A stretch of 64,000 nt of DNA. Origin: Brachyhypopomus gauderio. Its lineage: Eukaryota > Chordata > Actinopteri > Gymnotiformes > Hypopomidae. Below the pieces are notes generated by a model that saw only the letters and a list, made by a program, of their open reading frames with translations, was not told the DNA's origin and ran no database searches. Each line of letters starts with the position of its first letter. Positions within the stretch are counted from its first letter, which is position 1. The position numbers and the translations under genes are program-made. Of the stretch, positions 1 to 11,949 are shown piece by piece. The stretch is from assembly GCF_052324685.1 (NCBI RefSeq), contig NC_135222.1, positions 13,031,873-13,095,872 of the forward strand, given 5' to 3'.

Positions 1-799
1 CCTATCCACTTCCCCATTTCTATTAGACTAAATTTGCAAGTTTTCTTGCATGCCAATAGCCTACAGTAAGTACACTTGCCTCCCCATTTATCACATCTTC
101 CTGGTCAGCCCGAACTCCTTGGGAAGGAGTATTGTCTCAGCCTCACCCTTTGACTGGCTGTCATGCTTTGCATTTATTCAAATGCATTTTCCTCCATTCC
201 TTTTTGGGAACAAAAGGAATGAAACATCTAAGATAATGCCACATAAGTATGCCAAGGATAGAACAAGCTAAATTAATTTAAACAGTCACTGAAAAGCAGT
301 GGTGGACAGTAACGAAGTAAATGTAATTTGTTACAGTACAGCTCATTAACATACTGCCATGCTGTTCTGTTGTTTAAAGCCAGCGCCATTTTATTTGCTT
401 AACTCTCAAAATAAATCAGTCTCAGAATTAAATTTAAAATGTAGTACACAAAATGGCAATCCTAAATTGTCATTTACATGTTCCACTCATACAAGCAACT
501 TTGAGCTCAAAATTCAAATGCAATAATTCCATTTACATTTGCAATTTGTTGGACATCTATTCATATTTCATTTACACATACATTTGGATGGTTTATGGAG
601 CAGCTCAGAGGAGTGCAGTAATTCACCAAACTAGATATATACAGCACCTACAACCTCATCTGCATTAGAGAAGGGGATGAGTGGAAGATGGCCTGCAGCA
701 CGTGCACAGGGCACTAAGGATACCATGTTGCCTTGCGGAATCGCTACATCTCCATCCCTCTTCCAGGCGTTTGATCTGTTCCGCATCTCTGGAACAAGT

Positions 800-915
800 C
801 AAATTTATATAGTGCTTTTTAACACCACGTCACAAAGCAGCTTTACAATCGTATGGGTCCAGATCCCCAATGAGCAAGCCAAAGGCGACAGTGGCAAGGA
901 AAAACTCCCTATGAA
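800..915 (-). repeat. L2 3' tail
   Basis: ATTTATATAGTGCTTTTTAA, CAAAGCAGCTTTACAATCGT and GGCGACAGTGGCAAGGAAAA are the reverse of the L2 3' end seen elsewhere in the window. Confidence 0.8.
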
Positions 916-997
916 CAACATTTGCATGACATGCAAGCAGTCCTGTGCACTCTATTAGGCTCTGTTGCAAGCTGGAGAAGTGCAAGTTTCCACATCA

Positions 998-1043
998 CTG
1001 AGGTAATAGTCCTAGGATACTGAGGTAATAGTCCTAGGATACT
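998..1043. repeat. Tandem duplication, 22 bp x2
   Basis: TGAGGTAATAGTCCTAGGAT followed by AC occurs twice in a row. Confidence 0.85.
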
Positions 1044-1654
1044 GTAACAGATTTGGCTGAGCAGGTGGGACGCATATGCAGCTTTTAAGTGGTTTAATAT
1101 AAATGACTAACAAAAATAACACAACTCATACAAAGAACAAAGGTGACATGAAAGCTAACACAAAAGAAGCAAGAATCACAAAAGTCATTGACACAAACCA
1201 ATACTCACAACTACACCGTACAACTTGCAATAATAGACACCAAACACAGGACTTAAATACACTGACTAAACAAGGAACCCAACAAGACACACCTGAAAAC
1301 AATAACGAGAGGCAGAGAACAAGGCAGGGGTGTGAAAACAGAGACAACTAGGAATTTCAAAATAAAAGACACTCAAACACAGAGAACAAAACAAAAGACA
1401 TGACTGACAGGGGGGAGGCAGGACCACATGACAGATACATAATTAAACAGGGCATGTAGCCAAGCAAAGTAGAGGCAGTTAGCAAATGGGCAAAACCCCA
1501 GACATGTCTTAAAGTCACATTTGTTACCACCCCAGTGCTGCAGCAGCCTGACCCCCAATGCACCCTCTTGGTGAAGGTACGTAGTCCAACGTAGGAGTTG
1601 AGGCAGAGCTCTCTCAAAATATGAGCAAGTGAGAAGAGCTCAAACCATTGTCTA

Positions 1655-1860
1655 CTTTTCCAAGAAGCTCACACCCATCAACCACAATTACAGAGTTGGA
1701 GATCGAGAGCTCCACACCCTGAAGCTTGCGTTCAAGGAGTGGAGGCACTAGCACTAGGGAGTGAAGGACTCCTTCGTAGTGATCACTGACCACTAAAACC
1801 TCAAATACCTCAAGTTCACCAAGAGGCTAAATTCGAGGCAGGCTCTCAAGTTTTGCTACT
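1655..1860 (+). pseudogene. Gypsy RNase H remnant
   Basis: A broken frame reads [30 protein letters not shown] and KRLNSRQA, matching the end of a Gypsy RNase H (EWRHWLEG, TDHKNL, RLNPRQARW in the family). It has several stops and is short. Confidence 0.55.
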
Positions 1861-2266
1861 TGCAACTTTTTTGCAACAGTTTTTCTTCCACTTATTGAGA
1901 CCATGCACACCTGTCTGCACTTTTGAGTTTGTTATTTAAGCTCGCAGCTCCCTGTATTCCCTGCTGCACATTGCTATGCAATACAACACCTACAAGACGC
2001 TAACTGCCTGCACGGCACATTGTTTATGTCTAACGGCTCCTCTGCACTCATCTCCCTCACTGGCTGCCATGACAACCCTTTACGTTGTATTTGTTTGTCT
2101 TCATGGATAATGGAGACATTAAACAAAACCCCTCACCCTCTGTGCCCTCGATACCGATGTCACGTGTGGAAAAAATAAATAACAGCAGCATGTGTGTGTA
2201 TATAATATTTCTGAGCATGTGAACAATCTGAATTTTCTACAGTTTGAACTATTTTAGTATTATGGA

Positions 2267-2532
2267 TGTCACGGTGACAGCTCCGGACCCTTCCCTGTGG
2301 GCGTGCCGTTACGTTGTCTGTGTGTCGTTATGTCCATGTTTGTACTTACGTGGGCGTGGGTCGTCTGTGAGCGTGTTCGTGGTATCACCTGTGCCTTGTC
2401 CCGAGGTCACGTGGGTCTGTGTAATTCACCTATTTAATGTGCGTTCGCACAGTGTCTTGTGCTCGTCTTTGTCTAAAGTTCATGCCTGTGTAAGCCTTCA
2501 CTTTTGCGTGCTTGCACCGTCTGTGCGTCACA
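2267..2532 (+). repeat. Solo LTR related to the 18329 element
   Basis: 266 bp, starts TGTCACGGTGAC and ends GCGTCACA. It is flanked by a perfect 5-bp duplication, ATGGA (2262-2266, 2533-2537). It shares CTATTTAATGTGCGTTCGCA with the 18329 LTR. It marks recombination between two LTRs of a former element. Confidence 0.88.
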
Positions 2533-2849
2533 ATGGAAAAGCTTTCTAAAGAGTGTTTTTCATTATGCCCAACATTTTGCGGTTTGTGTGAGTGGGTTTG
2601 TGAATTGTGTATTTTGATAAAACCAGCACTGATAGCGATGTGAAAAAACTGAAAAACATGTGTAGCTCGAATGCTCTAAAAATATTTAGTGTCATTAATG
2701 GACTTACCATATGGAGGTTAGTGGATTTGAGCTCATTAGTAAGTTCATGAACATGTGATTTGGGCGCTCTGCATGTAATAACACTAATAACACTAATGAC
2801 ACAATCATTAGCATTAATGGTGATGTAGGAACTACAGGGACTGGTGAGT

Positions 2850-3800
2850 ACGGCCACACACTCTTTGCCCTCATAGCAGATCTTTCAAACAGTGTGTTTC
2901 TGAAGACATGACACACTGACTACAATCTATTGTATGATATCTTTATCGTCAGTTAAATAAATTAGTTTTTTGTAGTTGCTATGACCCAATTTCTGACAGT
3001 ATGTCTGTCTCCTTTTGTCAAAATGTAACACACAGCAGCCAATGCCACACACAACACACAAAACACACAACACAAAAACATCAATGTAAAGGAACGTGTG
3101 TTCCATTGCAGCAACATCTAGCTCCATTACTCTCTGAAACCAAACATAAGAGTATTGTATCGCGGTATGAAATGGGCATAACATACTCAATATTGCATGC
3201 CACAGGACATTGAAATAAAGTATGATTACTGTAAGAGGATAACAAAGCATACTTGCACATGTTCCATATTCATAGTGTGGTTGTTTGATAAGTTGTGCTG
3301 AAATGGTACCCTGTATAGCTACTTCATATGTATTTGATATATTTTCAGGAGATGGCCCAATGCGAATAGGGTCACTGAATGAATGTTGCTGAAAGTGATG
3401 TCATCAGTAATAATGGGCTTTTGTAGTTGTTGTAATAGTATGCTGCTATTTGACTTGACGGGTTTGAGGCTGTTTACGATGGCCTCTTCCTGTTCAGGGG
3501 TGAATAGCCATCTTCTTCTCCCGCAAGGGGTAGTCTAGCAGTTCTGTAAAAACATGATGTGAACAATTTTTCAGCATGAAATGAAATGTTACTGTAAGTT
3601 ACGGTAAACTAGACTACATTAGTACGCCTACAGTGATATACACAGTTCAGGCCTGTGAGTTCAGTAATGCAGTAATACAGTGTAGCAGCTCAGGTTAGGC
3701 TGGACCCTTTGCCTCCCGAAAACTCAACCCATGGTTGACCACATGGTCAACGAAAGTGTCTCTGATCTCATCGATGAAGGTTGCTCATGCTCTTCCTCAA
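2850..3800 (-). pseudogene. Decayed DDE transposase (IS630-like fish family)
   Basis: On the minus strand, a piece near 3500 reads FTPEQEEAIVN, the start of the middle part of a multi-copy fish DDE transposase. Pieces near 3775 read DEIRDTFVDHVVNHGL, and 3180-3060 reads RVMELDVAAMEHTFLYID then FDKRRQ. The pieces are in the family order but all frames are broken. Confidence 0.4.
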
Positions 3801-4625
3801 CCTCATCCGCCCTGTGCAGTATTGGCCTCCATTGTTATGCAAACCAAGATTTGCTCTTTATAGGCACCATACTCTGATTTGGAAAGCTTAGCTAGAAGTG
3901 TTTTCACCTGTGACAGTGCAGTTTTCCAGGCAGTGTTTTCCAGAAGAAACTCATGGTTTTCAGTTTTAATTGATGTGTCTAATATAGAGAAATGTGTTTA
4001 CTGTTTTGCAAAAAGTATGTTTTAGAATTGCTAAATGAGGCAGAGAATGTGCGTTAGGTTTAGTGCACCAGGTCAATAGATAGGCTACATAAGTTAGTGG
4101 TTTTCAAAACGGCACTATAAATACCACTGGATCTTAGCGACTGAAAAAACTGTAATAAATATACATTTTTACCTCACTGTAACAAGACTCATCAGCACTG
4201 AGGGATGTAAACAGCTTTGAGGTTTTAAACTGTTAAAGTGTCTGTGGTTGTAATGTCAGAGTAATGTAATTCCAACTTCTGACCAATGGGGGAGCTATGT
4301 GAGCAGTTGTACAAAGTGTGCAACACTTCTACTGCCTGGGTTCATGCAAATCTTTTTGTTCAGTGTCGAAGTCCCTGCCACGTGTGGCTCTCAAATTACT
4401 ATATTTTTATTTCGCACATGTTAAAATAAAGTGAAACAATTGTACACACACGTGTACACACTCACATGCCAATATACATGTGGGCACACATGCACAAATA
4501 TATACTCGCAAGCAAACATACACAGATACTCACCCACTGCTTCCTCTTACATTGTACATGACTACGTGTTAGTTTCAGTCCAGGAGTACCGTTTTCCACC
4601 TCTGGGGAGAAACACCTATTCAAAA
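3800..4625. other. No gene or element recognised
   Basis: AT-rich sequence with no long frame, no matching pair of ends and no repeat copy found elsewhere in the window. Confidence 0.5.
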
Positions 4626-4627
4626 GA

Positions 4628-4629
<2 letters not shown>

Positions 4630-4679
<50 letters not shown>
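4630..4679. repeat. CA microsatellite
   Basis: About 25 CA units without interruption. The ORFs reading through it (poly Thr-His or Val-Cys) are compositional. Confidence 0.95.
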
Positions 4680-4681
<2 letters not shown>

Positions 4682-5544
4682 TAGTTGTACAAAATGCATA
4701 TACATACAACCCCACTAGCACCCCCTCAAAAATATTTAAGGGGGAGCCCTGCTGTGGGTATTTACTTTAAACAATAGACTCACACGTTAGGACAAGGCAA
4801 CTAAAGACAAGTGTGCAAGATCAGATAAACAATAGAGGGGAGCGCTCATGCGGTCACTGCTGTGTCACAAAGTACACAACACAGACAATCATTAAACATG
4901 GCTGAATGAGTGGAGACCAACTCCACCTCTGTTTCAATACAGACACATATAACAATTCAACACATATAACAAGCAGATATCATGCAGACAAACACTTACC
5001 ACAAGACCACAAACAAAGAAAATAAAGGAGACTGGCGGCTTCTGACAGTTGACTGATTATTGCATTTATTAAATAAAAAGGAAGCAATCATACAGGGTAA
5101 CAGGGGAAAATGGGCATTTAATGAATAATGTGCACCAACTGAAAACCCATGAGACATGATTTTATTAAAATTAGATGAAGTGAAATGGTTTAGATCACAA
5201 TTGCTCAGAACTAAAACTATTACTCAAATTTGCTAAATTATTTAGATAACTTCAATATGATATTAGAGCTTGTTCAACAGCACAACAGTATTTTCTTGGC
5301 CCTAGGGTCTTCTACTTTGAGACTTTAAGTCTCATACAGTCATGATCCTCAGACCAATCTCATGCTGTTTAATGAGTTTTGAATATACTACTGTGGATAG
5401 CATAGAGGGGGTGAGAGACAATGTCAGGTGAAGAGAATTCTCAACAGTTGAAATAAAGTAACTGATAACTACAGCTATAAGTTAACACTGATAGAACTAT
5501 AAATATGGACTAGAAATAGAACTAGAACTATAAATATGGACTTC

Positions 5545-5765
5545 TACTAGCTGGGCCACCCAATGGAGGATGGGTTACTGAGTATTGGTCCTCCCAAGGT
5601 TTCTTTCTCTTCCCAGCCTAGGGAGTTTTTCCCCACCTAGGGAGTTTTGCCACTGTCACCCCTGGCTTGCTCATTACGGATCTGGAACCATGAGCTTGTA
5701 AAGCTGCTTTGTAACAACATGCGTTGTAAAAAGCACTATAAACATTCATTTGACTTTGACTTTGA
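5545..5765 (+). repeat. L2 3' tail
   Basis: Plus-strand tail: CCCAATGGAGGATGGGTTAC, a small local duplication of CTAGGGAGTTTT, GCTTGCTCATTACGGATCTG, GTAAAGCTGCTTTGTAACAA and a TTTGACTTTGACTTTGA end. Confidence 0.8.
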
Positions 5766-6824
5766 TAACTACAGCTATGACACTGATAACTGATGCTAGG
5801 GGTATGAATAATTTCAGGCAGCACTGTATATAAATACAAAAGTAATTTTTTTAAGTTTAATTATTTACTAATGTTGTAAAGCTTGAACAATTATTACCTT
5901 TATTTACATTACTGACAACAGACAAAGCTCTCATTTGGTTTGTAAATGGTTTGTCGTTTGGTTTGTAAATGGTTGGAGCCTTATTGATGATATTTGCTTG
6001 CTGTGCAACAAATTTCCTCTTTGGGGATAAAAATGTTTACCTTGACCTTGATGGGTGGTGCAATCCTCTGTCACATGTAGAACAGTTAGATGAGCCAGGC
6101 ACAGATAGAAACCTCAGGTAAAACTCTAGACCACTCTCTCTTAGGCTCAGTGTACGGGAAGGCAAAAGGACAAAAAAGTGAACAAAAAAGTACAATAGAA
6201 ATAAAAATACAGAACATGCGAGACAAATACCATAAAAATCTGTACACGAGAGGAAAGTCCACAAAGGACAAGCAAACAGAAACTCAAAGTTATATGCAAA
6301 CACATGTTGGCATGTAAGAAACAATAACCAACAGAAAGGTTCAGAAGCTCAGAACCTTTATGCAAAAGAGTAACGAGAATTTGCAAAGTGAGTGTGCAAA
6401 CTTTTTAGTAAAGTTGTGTGTAGATGCTTTTGTAAAGATGTGTGTAGATGTTTTAGTAGACCAAACGAAACTAAATATTTTAAACAGATTTACAAATATA
6501 CAGGAATGCCCATATCTTTTGATTTAATGTGCATGTTGGTGATGTCATATGTTGCCAATTATCCATAAATTCACATCTTTGTGCTTCTGTTGATAATCCC
6601 CCATCAGTGATGAAATGTTAGCTTGTTTGTAAGGAATCGTGATCTTATCAAGTTCATTCCTATGAATACACTCATTGAGTGTTACCAACTGGCCAGTTTA
6701 CTGGCCACGCTCAGTAAAAGTAATGTAAGGAGAAAAAAAGCCATTAAGGACAAAAGCTTAGGTCGCACCACAGGGGTCTATAGTGCACTAGCCCACCTCC
6801 CCAAAAACCCCATTCTTCTTAGAT

Positions 6825-7340
6825 GTGTCAAAGATCCGGATGGACTGGCCAGCTGAAAACAGACAGCTGACCAACACAAAGTGGACACATGCAGGTAACG
6901 TGCCTTACCAGCAAATGCTACATGATTTGTGTTCGGCAGTATACGATGCTTTTCCCATTAAAATGGACATGACCAACATTGCTAACTGCAAGCAGGGTGA
7001 TGGAGAAACTGCACAACACTACCTGTATCGGCTTATCCAGGTGCATGACGATCACTGTGGCATAGACACGCCCGACAACATCAACGACGGGCCGGTCACA
7101 CTCTATGAAACTCACTTGTGGAATAACTTTATCAACGGACTGAAACTGGAGATAACGGAGAAACTGAAAGACATTTGCATAACCTGGGAAACAGCCAAGC
7201 TAGAGCTGATAGCGCAACACGCCGCCCATGCAGAAAACCAGCTGAAGAGGGTGAGTAAACAGGACACAGAAGCAAGAAAAAGAAAGGCATCAAACATACC
7301 TAGCCATGGTTCAAATGATGACGGGCGATGGAAAAGATAA
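6825..7340 (+). pseudogene. Retroelement gag-like capsid fragment
   Basis: 171 codons with a capsid C-terminal region. CKQGDGETAQHYLYRLIQVH resembles the major homology region of retroviral and Gypsy capsids, followed by THLWNNFINGLKLEI and a basic end. No zinc knuckle, protease or RT is recognised downstream within 1 kb. It is an old endogenous fragment whose exact group is uncertain. Confidence 0.55.
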
Positions 7341-7464
7341 CGGACTGGAAGGGGCACAAAGACTGGAAAAACGTGAGAAGCAAGTTTGGCAAAGTCTAGG
7401 TGGGGATGGTTGGAGGGGTTGACTGGTGACGATCTGGTGAAGGGTCAGATAGGAGACAAACTTT

Positions 7465-7700
7465 TCTCATGCATTGCAATGAAGAAATGCTTTTGCTAAC
7501 ACATGCTGATACTGTTGATAATGATGAAATGCCTTGCAATGAAGAAATGCTTTTGCCTATACACGTAGATGACAGTGATAAAGTGATTAAATCTACTGAA
7601 ACCAACCAAACCACTGCTGGGCCAAGGTGTATAGCACACAGATCAACAACGCTGAGAGGAAAGGAGACATCTGAGGACATCAGGAAAAGGTGGTGACATT
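7465..7700 (+). other. Short repeated coding-like stretch after gag
   Basis: The frame at 7469-7696 contains two copies of CNEEMLL separated by 22 residues (CNEEMLLLTHADTVDNDEM, CNEEMLLPIHVDDSDK). The duplication is about 66 bp. It may be a remnant of the same retroelement; no function is assigned. Confidence 0.35.
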
Positions 7701-8171
7701 TACAAAGGGACTGCAACTCTGCCCAGAAGTGTATGGCATCAAAACAGATGTCCCTTGCAGCATCTGGAGATAAATGTACATGCATCTACAATCAGTATAA
7801 TTCAGTGAAAACTCAATAAACGTAAATGTAAATTCATGGGAGAGTTGCTAGAAGTACTCTCAAGACTCTCAAGAAAGAACAAAGTTGCCCATTTGAACTT
7901 TTGCCAGAGAGCGCTTCAATTACGTTGCCAGCACCGGGAGAATTGGCTTTTTACTGTATCTGCCCGTACGACAGGAACAAGAGGATTTGACAGCCTCGGA
8001 GTACCCTTTTACTGCTGTACAGTTTTACATTTTCAAAAGTTAACCTTTGCTTCAGTCAAAACACCAAATGATTTGCACATATAATCATAAACATGCTCTT
8101 AAATTCATAGCTAAAACCAGCCTAATCATTATCGTACAGACCCGCACCACAATGACAACCAAGCTTCCAGG

Positions 8172-8472
8172 TGTGACGGGCAGGGTGAGCAAAATAAAAT
8201 GGAAGCGATCACACCAAATCTCAGGGAAAATGTATGGTTTAATAGAAAAAGTGCGCAAAGCAAAAACCCGTGACATTGATTCAAATGAAGGATATATTGA
8301 CCAGCGGTCAACTGGTACAAAGACAAGACATATATATAGGCAAACAAACGACCCTCAGGTGAGACGGATCGTGGGCTCCGCCCACCTGAGGGACGAACAC
8401 AACAACAACAAAAACAACAACTATTGCCGCTGTATATGGAGGCGACCGGTAGGGGGGCGCCGTACCATGACA
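8172..8472 (-). repeat. Solo LTR, 301 bp
   Basis: On the minus strand it begins TGTCATGGTACGGCG and ends GCCCGTCACA. A TATATATA box (about 8330) and a TTAAACC-type 3' region (8240) lie in the expected order. Flanked by CCAGG at 8167-8171 and 8473-8477. A GC-rich hairpin, CACCTGAGGGTCG against CCTCAGGTG, lies at 8353-8393. It is not the same family as the 2267 LTR. Confidence 0.88.
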
Positions 8473-8884
8473 CCAGGTTGTTACTTGTGTTCTGTTTAAC
8501 ATAACTAAGGTTCCTGAAATCATCTCTAGACATAGCCTTCAGGGTTCATAGACAGGATTATAGACAGGGAAGAGTTCCTCAAAGTTTAATTAAAATACAG
8601 TACATAGTTAAATACAGAACAAAGAAGATGTGTCAGTACAACTGGATAAGAATAATAAAACATAGATTGGTACATCATAGATATAGGTACAATACATAGA
8701 TTGGTAGTGATTGGCCACAATCACAGGTGCCATGTTTTCAAGTCAGCACTGCATATAATGAAAAGAAATATGAAGGTCTGGGCCTGTTTTACTTCCTCCG
8801 GACTTGGACAACTCCATATAATCTGGGGAATCATCAATTCCCAGGCAAGAATCTCCTGTCATCAGGCTGGAAGTTGAAGATGGG

Positions 8885-9110
8885 AAGGAAATGGATTGTG
8901 CAACAAGACAACAACCCTAAGCATTCCAAGCAAAACAACCAAGTAATGGCTTATGAGAAAGAAGATTTGTACTCCGGATTGGCTGAGTCAAAGTCTGGAC
9001 CACAATCCAATAGAAATGTTGTGGTAAGATCCGAAGCGGGCGGTGCACACCAGATGTTCCTCCAACCTCTTTCAACTGGTGAAGCTTTGCAAGGAGGAGT
9101 GGGCAAAAAA
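8885..9110 (+). pseudogene. Tc1 transposase fragment
   Basis: The frame has WIVQQDNNPKHSKQNNQVMA, a decayed form of the Tc1 box [14 protein letters not shown] around the second catalytic Asp, followed by degraded SKSGPQSNRNVV in place of the SPDLNPIE box. Both ends are lost. Confidence 0.7.
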
Positions 9111-9146
9111 GCAAATGTGAGACATTTGTTTATGGTTACAAAAGAC

Positions 9147-9735
9147 CAGTGGGGAACCGTCAGGGCCCTCTACGCCCTCTCAGAGGGTCTAAAATATTCT
9201 TAAAACAAATATATATAATGTATCCAATTTTTTTATCTACTTACAGTTTGACAATTGACATCTAAACAATTACAAAAATATAAGCAAATAAATTATTCAC
9301 CCGTGTCTATTCAATCTGTGTTGGAAGATAAGGGGTTAAGTGGAAGCCTGTGAGCTTGTGTCTCCCCCTATCAGTACTGTGATGCCCGCTGTTCATTTAC
9401 AGAGGGCCTGGCAGTTATAATTCAGCACAATACCAGTTTCAAATGACAGCAAAATTGACCAATCATATCTTCCGTCTTAGTGGGCGGGCTTAACTGTATG
9501 ATAATTTCCGCCCGCTGTGGCGACGCTAGCTGTCGTTAGCGTACCACCGCTAGCTAGTTTCGATTCATTCTTTGATGCCCTCATGCGCATTGTTTACATA
9601 TTCCGCTTCCGAGGAACACGGAGCTGTGGAACCTTATTTTGTTGGAACCTTATTTTGTTCAAGAAGTTATCTAGTACAGATGTTATTGGTTATTGCATTT
9701 CTAAAGCTGTACTGTTGTCTCAATTCTTTCTTTAT
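9147..9735. repeat. Interspersed repeat A, copy 1
   Basis: Starts CAGTGGGGAACCGTCAGGGC and matches 45192-45800 in the same orientation over nearly 600 bp, including GACGCTAGCTGTCGTTAGC. The right end is replaced by L2 tail sequence. No protein is encoded. Confidence 0.8.
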
Positions 9736-10907
9736 TTATTATTATTATTTTCTTTATTGCAGTTAATTCCCCACCATCATAGGGAGTTTTTCCTTGCCAC
9801 TGTCGCCCTTTGGCTTACTCATTAGGGATTCAATCAATCAATCAATCAAATTTTATTTATATAGCGCTTTTTACAACAGTTGTCACAAAGCAGCTTTACA
9901 AGTGCCGAGTCCTAGCCCCCAGTGAGCAAGCCAAGGGCGACAGTGGCAAGGAAAAACTCCATAGTTTTTTTTTGCATGAGGAAGAAACCTTGAGAGGAAC
10001 CAAGACTCAGGGGGGGAACCCATCCTCCTCTGGCTGACATCGGTCACCATGACATCAACAACAATTTAATCATAAAGAAATAAAGAAAAGGAAAAACTGT
10101 AGTAATGTCCATCATGGTGTAGGCTCATCCGGTCAGGCAGTAGGTGGCTGGCACTGGATGAATTGCTTGGGTCTCCTCATCTCATTTTTCCTCGAGCAGG
10201 TGGGCAGCTATGTGGAAAAAATAAAACAGGGAAAATTAGCTCTGTATGAGGACATATACAGGACAGATGAAATTAAACACATTTCTGGAGTGTGGCAGCA
10301 ACTCCGGCATTAAGTTAAACTATTACAGCCTAGCTAAAAAAGGCAGAACCAGAAGGTAACATAGGCTTGGGGGCATTCTGAGACAATGGCATCCATCCAC
10401 TGCACTATCAACAAACTTGAGTGACCACGAGCAGTGACAGGACGACAGCACCAGCGCCCCAGTCTACCATAAAACCCTTCGTCTATGAACCCCTGGATCT
10501 GTACCTTTATCTAAGGGGGGATGTTAATTATCAAACGCTAAACCAAATAGGTGGGTTTTCAACCTAGACTTAAAGATTGTGACTGTGTCAGAGTCCCGTA
10601 TGCATTTTGGAAGGTTGTTCCAAAGCTGGGGGGCCTTATAAGAAAAGGTTCTTCCCTCTGCTGTTACCTTATTAATTTGTGGAACTAATAAAAGACCAGC
10701 ACCCTGTGATCTTAGTTGACGTGGGAGTTCATAGTAGGAAATAAGTTCCTGGAGGTATTCAGGAGCAAGCCTGTGCAGTGCTTTATATGGTAATAATAGA
10801 ATTTTAAAATCAATATGGAATTTAACTGGGAGCCAATGCAGGGCTGATAGGACTGGTCTAATATGTTGAAATTTTCTAGTTCTGGTCAGAACTCTGGCTG
10901 CGGCATT

Positions 10908-11213
10908 TTAAACTATTTGAAGTTTATTTAGATTCCTATTTGAACATCCTGCATTGCAGTAGTCTAATCTAGAGCTAACAAAGGCATGCACCAATTTTTC
11001 TGCATCATCCTGTGATAATGCATTTCTTAATTTGGCAATGTTGCGGAGATGTAGAAAAGCTATCCTAGTAGTATTATCTATGTATTTATCAAATGATAGG
11101 TCAGAGTCGAGTATGACGCTTAGGTTTTTGGCTACTGTGCCAGGTGTAATGGGGTAGTCTGCAAGATTAAGCATTTGATCTGGAATTTTTTGTCTTGCGG
11201 CCTTAGGGCCCAC
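10908..11213 (-). pseudogene. L2 RT C-terminal part
   Basis: VAKNLSVILDSDLSFDKYID, then IAFLHLRNIAKLRNALSQDD and LVHAFVSSRLDYCNAGCSNR match the thumb/C-terminal region of L2 ORF2. The same block is present in the other LINE at 42880-43080. Confidence 0.8.
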
Positions 11214-11411
11214 AAGGAGAACTTCTGTTTTGTCCTCATTTAGTTGGAGGAAGTTTAGAGACGTCCAGCATTTAATATCTCTTTAAATTTCCTAATTTCT
11301 TCAATTCTGTTTTGGCCTCATTTTTTCCTAAACTGAGTTTGTCATCAGGTTTGGCTGATATGTAAAGTTGAGTGTCATCTGCATAGCAGTGAAAATTGAC
11401 ACCATGTTTGT

Positions 11412-11949
11412 TTATAACTGTGCCCAATGGTAGCATATATATAATGTAAATAATAGTGGTCCTAAGATGGAGCCTTGTGGGACCCCATATTTAAATATTG
11501 TATGTTTGGATAGAATATTATTGAGCTCTACAAACTGATGGCGATTTGTCAAGTAAGAATAAAACCATGAAAGGGCTGTGCCTGAGACTCCAACCCAGCA
11601 TTCTAACCGCTTTAGCAAGATCCTATGATCAATTGTGATCAAAAGCTGCACTAAGATCGAGGAGCACTAACAGTGATACATAGCCTTGATCTGAAGCAAG
11701 GAGGAGATCATTTGTTACCTTGACTAATGCTGTTTCAGTACTGTGATGGGGCCTAAAGCCAGATTGGAACTTTTCAAATATGTGGTTCCTATGCAGATAT
11801 AGGCATAATTGCTGGGCAACAGCTTTTTCTATGATCTTAGATATAAATGATGTGTTCGAAATGGGTCTATAATTAGATAGGACAGTCGGATCAAGATTTG
11901 GTTTCTTGATCAGAGGTTTAATAACTGCTAATTTACATGATTTGGGCAT
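11412..11949 (-). pseudogene. L2 reverse transcriptase palm
   Basis: Frames 11949-11629 and 11651-11412 overlap in different phases. They carry [50 protein letters not shown] (catalytic Asp) and WFYSYLTNRHQFVEL with [13 protein letters not shown]. The YADD box expected after this is not clear in frame. Confidence 0.8.

Noticed and set aside
1103..1351. 82-codon ORF at 1103 and antisense ORFs at 1126-1617
   Set aside because: A-rich composition with no domain, no splice context and no repeat partner; left unassigned.
4431..4718. 95-codon ORF and its antisense partner
   Set aside because: They are produced by the CA repeat at 4630-4679.
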